This document shows positions 53,621 through 64,000 of a DNA stretch of 64,000 bases, in pieces. A program made the translations under genes and the position numbers. This DNA is from Datisca glomerata (taxonomy: Eukaryota; Streptophyta; Magnoliopsida; Cucurbitales; Datiscaceae): the NCBI GenBank assembly GCA_003255025.1, contig QANY01005768.1, forward strand, positions 186,001 to 250,000, given 5' to 3'. Position 1 is the stretch's first letter, and every line of letters starts with the position of its first letter. Under the pieces are notes generated by a model that saw nothing but the letters and a program-made list of their open reading frames with translations, was not told where the DNA came from and did no database searches.

Positions 53621-54347
53621 GATAAAGAGTGAGAGAGAGAGATAGAGAGTGAGAGAGAGAGATAGAGACTGGGAGAGAGAGAGTGAGAGAGGGAGATAGA
53701 GAGAGGGAAAGAGAGAGAGAGAGAGGGATGGAGAGGGAGATCGACTGAGAGAGGGAGAAAGAGAGAGAGAGCAAGAGAGTGAAAGAGAGAGAGAGGATGA
53801 GAGAGAGAGGGAGAGAGAGTGGGAGAGACAAATAAAGGGAGGGGGAGAACGACAAAGATAAATGGAGAGGGAGAGAGGGAAGGAGGGAGAAAGGGAGTGC
53901 GGGAGAGAGAGAGAGGGGGAGAGAGATGGGGAGAGAGCGAGGAAGAGAAAAAGAAAGAGAGAAGGCGAGCGAGTGGGAGAAAGAGTGAGAGGGAGATAGA
54001 GAGTGAGAGTGAGAGAGAGAGAAGGATAGAGAGAGTGAGATAGATAGAGAGAGGGAGAGAGAATGAGAGAGAGATAGTGATAGAGATGGGGAGAGAGGGA
54101 GAGAGAGTGTGTGTTTATGTGTGAGTTTGAAGAGAGAGAGAGAGGGAGGGAGATAGGGAGAGAGAGTGCTAATGTGGGAGAGAGAGAGAGAGAGAGGTAG
54201 ACAAAGAGATAGAGAGAGAAAAAAGTGAGATAGTAAGAGAGAGAGAGGGGGGAAGGAGAGAGAGAAAGTGAGAGAGAGAGAGAGAGGGAGGGAGAGCGAG
54301 CAAAAGAGAGATGGGGAGAGAGTGAGAGAGTGTGTGTGTGTGTGAGG

Positions 54348-54384
<37 letters not shown>

Positions 54385-56117
54385 AAAGTGAGAGGGAGAG
54401 AGTGCTACCGAGAGAGAGAGAGACAGAGAAACATAGCGTGATAGTGAGAGAGAGAAAATGGTTGACAAAGAGATAGAGAAAGAGAAACAGAGTGAGATAG
54501 TGAGAGAGAGAGAGAGAAATGGAGAGAGAGAGAGCAAATGGGAGAGAGAGAGAATACGAGATGGGGAGAGGGAGAGTGAGGGAGAGAGGGAGAGCGAGCA
54601 AGAGAGAGATGTGGAGAGAGAAAAAGAGAGAAAAAGTGTGTGTGTGTGTGTGTGTGTGTGAGTGTGGGAGAGAGAGGGAGAGAGAGGGAGAGAGAGAAAG
54701 AGTGTGTGTGTGTGTGAGTGTGGGAGAGAGAGGGAGAGAGAGGGAGAGAGAGGGAAAGGGAGAGAGTGCTAGAGAGAGAGAGAGAAAGAGAACCATTGCG
54801 TGATAAAGAGAGAGAGAGGGAGGGTGAGACATAGAGAGAGAGGGTGAGTGAGGGAAAGAGAGAGAGGGAGAGAGTGAGTGTGTGCGTGTGTGATTGAGGG
54901 ACAGAAAGAGAGGGAGGGAGAGAGCGAGAGAGGGAGAGAGAGAGACAAAGACATAGAGAAAGATCGAGAAAGAGATAAAGATGGAGAAACAGTACGAGAT
55001 AGTGAGAAAGAGAGAGGGAGGGGGGGAGATAGATAGAGAGGGAGGGAGAGAGGGAGAGAATGGTAGAAAAATAGAAAGAGAAAGAGAAACAAAGTGAGAT
55101 AGTGAGAGACAGAGAGAGGGGGAAGGGGAGAGAGAGGGAGAGAGAGAGAGACAGAGAGAGTCCATGATGGGGAGAGGGAGAGCGAGCAAGAGAGATGGAG
55201 AGAGAGAGAGAAAGAGAGATGGGAAGAGAGAGAGTGAGTGTGTGTGTGTGAGTGAGGGAGAGAGAGAGTGCTAGCAAGAGGGAGAGTGAGAGAGAGAGGG
55301 AGAGCAAGAAAGAGAGAGATGAAGAGAGAGTGAGAGAGAGTGTGTGAGTGTGTGAGTGTGTGTGTGTGTGAGGAAGAGAGAGAGAGGGAGAGTGAGAGAG
55401 GGTGATGGAGAGGGAAAGAGTGCTAGCGAGAGAGAGAGATAGAAGGAGAAACATAGCATGATAGTGAGAGAGAGAGTGTGCTAGTGTGAGAGAGAAAATA
55501 AATGACAAAAAGATAGAGAAAGAGAAATTGAGCGTGATAGTGAGAGAGAGAGGGATGGAGAGAGAGAGAGAGATCAAGTGGGAGAGAGGGAGAGATAGAA
55601 TGCGAGATGGGGAGAGGGAGAGTGAGGGAGAGAGGGAAAGTGAGCAAGAGAGAGATGGGGATAGAGAGAGAGAGAGAGTGTGTGTGTGTGTGTGTGTGTG
55701 AGTGAGGGAGAGAGAGAGGGAGAGAGAGGGAGAGGGAGAGAGTGCTAGCGAGAGAGAGAAAGATAAGAATAGCGTGATAATGAGAGAGAGAGAGAATGAG
55801 AGAGAGGGAGGGAGAGACATAGAGAGAGAGTGTGTGTATGAGTGAAGGAAAGAGAGAGAGAGGGAGGGAGTGAGTGTGTGTGTGGGAGAGTGAGGGAGAG
55901 AGAGAGGGGGGAGTGAGTGTGTGTGTGGGAGAGTGAGGGAGAGAGAGAGGGAGGGAGAGGGAGAGTGAGGGAAAGGGAGAGAGTGCTAGCGAGAGAGAGA
56001 GAGAGAGACAGACAAAGAGATAGAGAAGCAGGAAACAGTGCGAGATAGTGAGAGAAATAGAGGGGGAGGGGAGAGATAGATAGAGAACGAGCAAGAGAGA
56101 GATGGGGAGAGAGTGAG

Positions 56118-56148
<31 letters not shown>

Positions 56149-59100
56149 AAGAGTGTGTGTATGTGTGTGTGTGTGTGTGTGAGGGAGAGAGAGGGAGGGA
56201 GAGAGAGAGAGAGTGCTAGCGAGAGAGAGAGAGAAACATAGTGTGATAGTGAGAGAGTGAGAAAGGGAGGGAGAGACCTAGAGAGAGAGGGGGAGGGAGG
56301 GAGAGAGAGGAGGAGGGTGAGAGAGAGAGTGCTAGCGAGAGAGAGAAAATGGTAGACAAAGAGTTAGAGAAAGAGAATCAGAGCGAGATAGTGACAGAGA
56401 GAGGGGGAGGGGGAGAGAGTGAGAGAGAGAGAGTGTGTGTGCAAGATGGGGAGAGGGAGAGTGAGGGAGAGAGGGAGAGCAAGCAAGAGAGATCGGGAAA
56501 GAGAGAGAGAGAGTGAGTGTTTGTGTGTGAGTGTGGGAGAGAAAGAGAGAGAGTGCTAGCGAGATAGTCAGAGAGAGAGGGAGAGAGAGAGGCAGAGTGT
56601 GACAGAGGAGGAGGAGAGAGAGGGAGGGAAGGGGAGAATGACAAAGGGAAAGGGAGAGAGAGAGAGAAAGGGAGCTAGAGAGAGGGAGAGGGAGAAAGAT
56701 AGGGAGAGAGGGATGGAGAGAGATAGAGAGTGAAGGGGAGAGGAAGATAGAGAAGGAGAGCAAGTGACAGAGACTGAAGGGGAGAGGGAGAGAGAGAAAT
56801 AGGGAGAGTGAGAGAGGGAGAGAAGGAGTGCGAGATGGGGGCGAGAGAGAGAAAGGGAGTTAGAGGAAGGGAGAGGGAGAGAGACAGGGAGAGAGGGAGG
56901 GAGAGAGATAGAGAGAGTGAAGGGGAGAGGAATATAGAGAATGAGAGCAAGTGAGAGAGAGAGAGAGAGGGGGAGAGGGAGAGAGAGAGAAATAGGGAGA
57001 GAGAGGGAGAGAGGGAGTGCATGGGGGTGAGAGAGAGTGAGTAGGAGAGAGAGAGAGGGTGAGAGAAAGAGAGAGCACGAGGGAGAGGGAGCGAGATGGG
57101 GAGACGGAGAGTAAGAGAGAAAATGAGAGCAAGCAAGAGAGAGATAGAGAGAGAGAGAGAGGGAGTACTAGCGAGAGGGAGACAGACAAAGTGGAGAGAA
57201 AGAGTGAGAAGGATGGTAAGTGACAGAGAGAGGGAGAGAGAGAATGAGTGAGAGAGAGAGAGAGAGAGTGATAGAGACATAGAGAGAATGAGGGAGAGAG
57301 ATAGAGAGCAAGATAGAGAGGTATGGAGAGAGAGAGGGGGAATAGAGAGGGGGAGAGAGAAAGAGTGAGAGTGAGAGTGAGAGAGCTAGAGAGAGAGAGA
57401 GTGAGTGGGATAAAGGGGGAGAAAGACAATGAGTGAGAGTGAGAGTGAGAGAGTGTGTGGGAGAGGGTCAAATCTAGAGGGAGAAGAGACAAAGAGAGTC
57501 ATACCAAGAGGGAGGAGGGAGAGAGAGAGCGAGAGTGAAAGAGAGAGAGAGATAAAGGGAGAGAGAGATAGAAACTGAGAGAGAGTGTGAGAGAGGAAGA
57601 TAGAGAGAGGGGGGATGGAGAGGGAGATTGATTGAGAAAGTGAGAGAGAGAGAGCAAGAGAGTGAGAGAGAGGGGGAGAGAGAGTGGGAGAGAGAAAGAA
57701 AAGGAGGGAGAGAGTGACAAAGATAAATAGAGAGAGAGGGAGGGAGGGAGAAAGGGAGAGGGTTAAGAGAGAGAGGGAGAGAGATGGAGAGATAGTGTGG
57801 AAGAGAGAAAGAAGGAGAGAAGGCGAGCGAGTGGCAGAGAGACAGAAAGTAAGAATGAGAGAGAGAGAAAGACAGAGAGAGTGAGATAGATAGAGATTGG
57901 GAGAGAGAATGAGACAAGGAGATAGATAGAGAGAGATAGAACGAGAGAAATTGAGAGTGAGATAGAGATAGGGAGAGAGGGAGAGAGGGAGAGAGGGGGA
58001 GAGTGAGTGAGAGAGAGAGAAAGTGTGAGGGTGAGAGTGAGAGCTATAGAGAGAGTGAGAGAGTGAGTGGGAGAGAGAGAGGGTGAGAGATAGAGAGAGA
58101 GTGAGTGAGAGGGAGAGAGACAATGAGTGAGAGTGAGAGAGAGAGATAAAGAAAGGGAGTCAGAAAGAGAGAGAGATAAAGAGAGAGAGAGGGTGAGAGA
58201 GATAGAGACTGAGAGAGAGAGAGTGAGAAAGGAAGATAGAGAGAGGGGGGATGGAGAGGGAGATTGACTGAGTGAGAGAGAGAAAGAGTAAGAGGGTGAG
58301 AGAGAGATGGAGGGTGAGAGAGAGGGGGAGAGAGAAAGAAAGGGAGGGGGAGAACGACAAAGATAAATGGAGAGAGAGGGAGGGAGGGAGAAAGGGAGAG
58401 GGGTTGAGAGAGAGTGAGGGAGAGAGATGGTGAGAGAGTGAGGAAGAGAGAAAGAAGGAGAGAAGGCGAGCAAGTGAGAGAGTGAGTGAGAGGGAGAGAG
58501 ATAGAGAGAGAGTGAGAGAGAGAAAGACAGAGAGAGTGAGATAGATAGAGAGTGTGAGAGAGAACGAGAAAGAGAGAGATAGATAGAGAGAGAGAGATAG
58601 AAAGATAGAAATTGTGAGCGAGATAGAGATGGGGAGAGAGGGAGAGAGAGAGGGGGAAAGGAAGAGTGAGCGAGAGAGAGAGAAAGGAAGAGTGAGCGAG
58701 AGAGAGAGGGGAAAGAGAGAAAGAGTAAGGGTGAGAGTGAGAGCTACAGAGAGAGTGAGTGAGAAAAGAGAGAGAGTGAGTGGGAGAGAGAGGGCGAGAG
58801 AGAGAGATAGAGGGTGAGTGAGAGGGAGAGAGACAATGGGTGAGAGTGAGATAGAGAGATAAAGAAAGATAGTGAGAAAGAGAGACAGAGCAAGGTAGCG
58901 AGAGGGAGAGTCAAACCTAGAGGGTGAAGAGATGAATAGAGTCATACCAAGAGGGAGGAGGGAGGGAGAGAGAGCGAGGGATAAAGAGAGATAGAGAGAG
59001 TGTGTGATAGAGAGTGGGAGTGAGAGTGAGAGGGTGTGAGAGAGGGAGATAGAGAGAGAGGGAGAGGGGGAGAGAAAGGGAGGGAGAGAAAGAAGAGAGA

Positions 59101-60152
59101 GATAGTGTGACAGAGAGAGTGGGAGAGAGAGGGAGGGAGATGGAGATCGACATGGAATGCGTGTGAGAGAGAGAGGGTGAGAGGGAGAGATGGAGGGTGA
59201 GAGGGAGAGATGGACAATGAGTGAGAGTGAGAGAGAAGGATAAAAAGAGAGAGTTAGAGAGAGAGTTAGGGCAAGATAGCGAGAGAGAGAGAGACAGTGG
59301 GAAAGAGTCAAATCTAGCGGGAGAAGAGAGGAAGAGAGTCATACTAGGAGAGAGGAGGGAGAGAGAGAGCGAGAGCGAAAGAGAGAGGGAGATAGAGAGA
59401 GGGAGAGAGAGGGAGGGAGAGGGAAATTGACAGAGAAAGCGAGAGAGAGAGAGAGAGAGCGATAGAGTTAGAGAGAGGGGGTGAGGGAGAGGGAAGAGAG
59501 AGAGAGGGAGGGAGAGGGAAATTGACAGAGAAAGGGAGAGAGAGAGAGAGAGAGCGAGAGAGTTAGAGAGAGGGGGTGAGGGAGAGGGGAGAGAGGGTGA
59601 GAGAGAGAGGGATAGAGAGAGGTAGAGAGAGTGAGAGAGAAGAGGAGAGAGAGAGGGAGAGAAGGGTAGAATGACAAAGAGAAAGGGGGAGAGAGAGAAG
59701 AGAGAGAGGGAGTTAGATAGAGGGAGAGAGAGAGACAGGGAGAGAGGGAGAGAGGGAGAGAGAGAGGGAGTTAGATAGAGGGAGAGAGAGAGACAGGGAG
59801 AGAGGGAGAGAGGGAGAGAGAGAGTGAAGGGGAGAGGAAGATAGAGAATGAGAGCAAGAGAGAGAGAGTGATGGGGAGAGGGAGAGAGAGCGAACTAGAG
59901 AGAGAGAAATAGGGAGACACAAATAAGGAGAGAGAGGGAGAGAGCAAGTGTGAGATGGGGGCGAGAGAGAGAGAGTGAGTGGGAGAGAGAGGGTGAGAGA
60001 AAGAGAGAGCAAGGGGGAGAGAGAGCGAGATGGGGAAAGGGAGAGTAAGAGAGAGAAGGGGGAGAGAGAGGGAGTGCTAGCGGGAGGGAGATAGATAAAG
60101 GGGAGAGAAAGTGTGAATAGGATAGCAACTGACAGAGAGAGGGAGAGAGAGT

Positions 60153-60188
<36 letters not shown>

Positions 60189-63100
60189 GTGGGAAGGAGG
60201 GAGGGAGGGGGTGAATGAGAGAGAGAGGGAGAGAGACAATGAGTGAGAGTGAGAGAGACAGAGCTAAAGAAAGAGAGTGAGAAGGAGAGATAAAGTGAAA
60301 TAGCGAGAGGGGGACAGAAAGTGGTAGAAAGTCAAATCTAGAGGGAGAAGAGACACATAGATTTATACCAAGAGGAAGGAGGGAGAGAGAGAGAGCAAGA
60401 GCGAGAGAGAGAGAGATAAGAGAGAGGGAGAGAGAGATAGAGACTAAGAGAGAGTGTGTGAGAGAGGAAGATAGAGAGAGGGAAGGAGAGAGAGAGGGGG
60501 GATGGAGAGGGAGATTGACTGAGAGAGAGAGAGAGAGCAAGAGAGTGAGAGAGGGGGCGAGAAAGTGGGAAAGAGAACGACAAAGACAAATGGAGAGAGA
60601 GGGAGGGAGGGAGGAGGAAAGGCAGAGGGATTGAGAGAGAGAGAGAGAGATGGAGAGAGAGTGAGAAAGAGAGAAAGCAGGAGAGAAGGCGAGCGAGTGA
60701 GAGAGAGTGGGAGGGAGAGACAGAGAGTGAGAAAAAGACTAAGAGAGTGAGATAGATAGAGAGTGGGAGAGAGAACGAGAGAGAGATAGATTGATAGAGA
60801 GAGATAGAAAGAGAGAAATTGAGAGCGAGATAGAGATGGAGAGAGAGGGAGAGAGAGGGAGAGTGAGCGAGAGAGAAAGAGGGGAGAGAGAGAGAGAAAA
60901 GGTGAGGGTGAGAGCTACAGAGAGAGTTAGAGAGAAAAGAGAGAGAGAGAATGAGTGGGAGACAGAGAGGGCGAGAGAGAGAGAGATAGAGAGAGTGTGT
61001 GAGAGGGAGATTGACAATGAGTGAGAGTGAGAGAGAGATATAAAGAAAAATAGTGAGAAAAAGAGATAGAGTGAGGTACCAAGAGGGAGAGAGAGTGTTA
61101 GAGAGAGTCAAATCTAGAGGGTGAAGAGACGAACAGAGTCATACCAAGAGGGAGGAGGGAGGGAGAGAGAGAGATTGAGAGATAGAGAGAGTGTGTGTGA
61201 TAGAGAGTGGGTGTGAGAGAGAAAGGGTGTGAGAAAGGGAGATAGAGAGAGAGGGAGGGAGAGAGAGAGGGAGAGGGGAGAGAAAGGGAGGGAGAGAGAG
61301 AAAGAGAGAGTGTGAAAGAGAGAGTGAGAGAGAGAGAGGGAGGGAGACGAAGATCAACATGGAATGAGAGAGAGAGAGGAGAGGGAGAAAGAGAGGAAGA
61401 GAGAGAGAGGAGCATGCAGAGAAAGAGAAAGATAGAGAGAGAAAGAGAGTGAGAGAGAGAAAGAGAGAGACAGAGAAGGAGAGAGAGGGGGGGAGAGAGG
61501 GGGGAGAGAGGGGGAGAGAGGGAGGGAGAGAGGGAGAGAATGAGGGGGAGAGATAAGGAGAGAGAGAGAGCGAGATAGCGAGATGGGGAGAGAAAGCGAA
61601 AGTGAAATGAGGGGAGAGAGAGGGAAAAGAGAGAGAGAATCATGGGAGAGAGCGAAGGCGAGAGATAGATAGCGAGAGAGAGAGAGAGGGAAATAGAGAG
61701 AGAAGAGCGTGGGTGAGAGAGAGAGAGATAGAGGGAGAGGGAGAGAGACAGTCGGTGAGAGTGAGAGAGAGAGAGATACAGAAAGAGAGTGAGAAAGAGA
61801 GACAGAGCGAGATAGCAAGTGAGAGAGAGGGAGGGGAGAGAGAGAGCGAGAGCGAGAGAGAGAGAGGGAGAGAGAGCGAGGGCAAGAGACAGAGAGGGAG
61901 AGAGAGAGCGGGGGGAGAGAAAGGGAAGGGGAGAGAGGAAGAGGGAGAGAGACAGAGGCAGAGCGAGGGGGAGAGAAAGAGGGAGAAGGAGAGTGTCTAA
62001 GAGAGAGAGAGAGACACATATAGAGATAAAGGGAGAGGGAGAGAGGGACACTGAGTGAGAGTGACAGAGAGAGATACAGAAAGAGAGTGAGAAGGAGAGA
62101 CATGGCGAGATAGCAAGTGAGAGTGAGGGAGGGTGTGAGCGACAAAGAGAAAGGGAGAGAGAGACAGGGAGGGAGAGGGAGAGAGCAAAGCGGAGAGAAA
62201 GTAAGAAAAAGAGAGTGTGAGAGAGAGAGGGAGGGAGGGAGAGAGAGAGAGAGTCCTAGAGATAGAGAGATAGATAGAGAGTGAGATAGCAAGATGGGGA
62301 GAGAGAGAGGGAGAGCGAGCGAGAGAGAGCGAGAAGAGTACGGGAGAGTGAGTGGGAGAGAGAGAGGGTGAGAGAGAGATAGCGAGAGAGAGAGGCAAAG
62401 CGAGAGTGAGAGAGAGAGTGAAAGTGAGAGAGGGAGGGAGACAATGAGTTAGAGTGAGAGAGAGAGAGATAAAGAAAGAGGGTGAGAGAGAGATTCAGCG
62501 AGCTAGCGAGAGGAGAGAGAGAGTGGGAGAGTGTCAAATCTAGTGGGAGAAGAGATGGAGAAATTCATATCAAGAGCGAGAAGGGAAAGGGTGTGCAAGA
62601 GAGAGAAAGAGTGAGAGAGAGTGAGACAGCGAGAGTGAGAGAGAGAGCAAGGGCGAGATAAAAAGAGAGAGAGCGAGATAGCGAGATGGGGAGAGAGAGA
62701 GCGAGATAGCGAGTTGGGGAGAGAGAGAGAACAAGAGAGATATGGGGAGAGAGAGAGAGGGAGCAAGAGAGAGAGAGAGAAATAGTATGTGTGTGTGTGG
62801 GTGTTTGAGTGACTGAGAGAGAGAGAGGAACAAAGAGAGAGATAAAGAGAGGGGGGAGAGAAAGAGAGAAAGGCAGGGAGAGAGAGGGGGGAGAGAAAGA
62901 GAGAAAGGCAGGGAGAGAGAGGAAAAGAGAGGGTGCGAGAGGGAGGGAGGGGGAGAGAGTGAGAGAAATAGAGAGTTAGAGAGAGATAGGTAGAGAGAGA
63001 GAGTGTGTGTGTGTATGTGTGAGGAAGAGAAGGAGCGATTGGTAGAGAGGGAGTGATTGAGTAAGAGGGGGAGAGAGAAGGAGAGCGAGTAAGAGAGAGA

Positions 63101-64000
63101 GGAAGAGAGAGAGATAGAGTGAGAGAGAGAATGAGCTAGAGGGAGAGAGAACTAGTGAGAGATAGAGTGAGTGTGAGAGAGAGAGTGGGTGCGAGTGAGT
63201 GTAAGGAGAGAGAGAGAAAGATAATGAGAGATAGAGAGAGAAAGTGTGGGAGAGAGATAGGGAGGGAGGGAGAGTGAGATAATGAGAGTGAGAGAGAGAT
63301 GGAGAGTGAGAGAGACTGAGAGACAGAGAGAAAGAGAAAGTGGTAGAGAAAGAGAGATAGAGCGAGACATAGAGAGAAAGAGATACTGTGAGGGAGTGAG
63401 AGAGAGCGAGATGGAGAGAGAGACTAAGAGAGACGGAGAGAGAGTGAGAGAGAGAGAGAGAAAGAGAGCGAGTGAGCGGGGGAGAGCAAGAATGAGACAG
63501 AGAGAGGGAGATTGATAGAGAGAGCGTGAGGGAGTGAGAGAGGGAGAGAGAGAGGGTGATTGTGGGGGAGAGAGAGGGAGGGAGAAGGTGGATGAGAGTG
63601 AGGGTGAGAGTGCGAGAGAGAGAAAGAGAGAGAGGGAGGGAGAGACAGGGAGAGAGAGCCAGAGAGAGAGGGAGAGAGAGATGTAGAGAGACACGGTGAG
63701 AGATGTGTGTGTGTGAGAGAGAGAGAGCGATATACAGAGAGATAATGAAAGTAAAAGAGAGAGAGAGAGACAAAGAAAGAGATAGTGAGATTGAGAGAGA
63801 GATAGAGACGGAGAGCGAGTAAGAAACAGAAAGAGTGAGAGAGGGGGAGAGAGAGATTGAGAGTGAGATTGGGAGAGAAAGATAGGGAAAGTGAGAGAGA
63901 GAGAGAGCTAGAGAGAGAGGGGGAGAGAGAGTGAGAGTTAGGGAGATAGAGAGTGTGAGAGAGAGCAAGAAAGAGAGAGAGTGAGAGAGTGACAGAGAAA

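Overview
The window looks like nuclear DNA of a eudicot plant. It has AT-rich spacers, a four-exon gene with GT-AG introns, plant-type Ty3/gypsy (Tat-lineage) retrotransposons, a MITE pair, a Mutator-like transposase remnant and a very large purine-rich satellite. I cannot name the species. The only convincing intact host gene is a vacuolar iron transporter of the VIT1 type at 11631-13803, 246 residues when its four exons are joined.

Layout. Positions 1-1665 are AT-rich and carry three diverged copies of a short repeat. Positions 1666-9910 are one degenerate Tat-lineage LTR retrotransposon read on the minus strand: U3 remnant of the 5' LTR, gag, protease, reverse transcriptase, RNase H, integrase, a 69-bp minisatellite, an extra gene in antisense, the polypurine tract and the 3' LTR. 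It is bracketed by the 5-bp duplication ATAAT, and an unfilled paralogue of its target site survives at about 250-600. Positions 9911-11560 are AT-rich, with a possible solo LTR. VIT1 follows, with an AAT microsatellite just behind it. A MITE lies at 14547-14780 and an inverted relative at 21169-21393. Between them, 15699-19566 is a non-autonomous LTR element with two LTRs of about 650 bp, two very regular minisatellites (76-bp and 46-bp units) and no coding potential. Positions 22182-23132 hold the broken N-terminal part of a MuDR-type transposase, followed by a hairpin-bearing repeat.

From about 23651 to the end of the window (over 40 kb) the plus strand is almost purely G and A, with no strand switch. 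It is not a plain (GA)n microsatellite. Short islands holding C and T recur at spacings of hundreds of bases to about 1 kb and divide the array into blocks. The islands include a 55-bp signature (14 full and 3 half copies), a GTGCTAGCG motif (about 50 copies), an A-rich GATAGAGAAAGAGAAAC motif, a GACAATGAGTGAG motif and (TG)n islets. An 806-bp near-identical tandem duplication at 49861-51440 shows that the array has changed recently. Long Ser/Leu-rich reading frames on the minus strand are a by-product of stop-free CT repeats, and I do not regard them as genes.

The transposons have no working relationship with VIT1. All three enzyme active sites that can be read in the Tat element are mutated. 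The most novel part of the window is the organised, single-strand-biased purine satellite.
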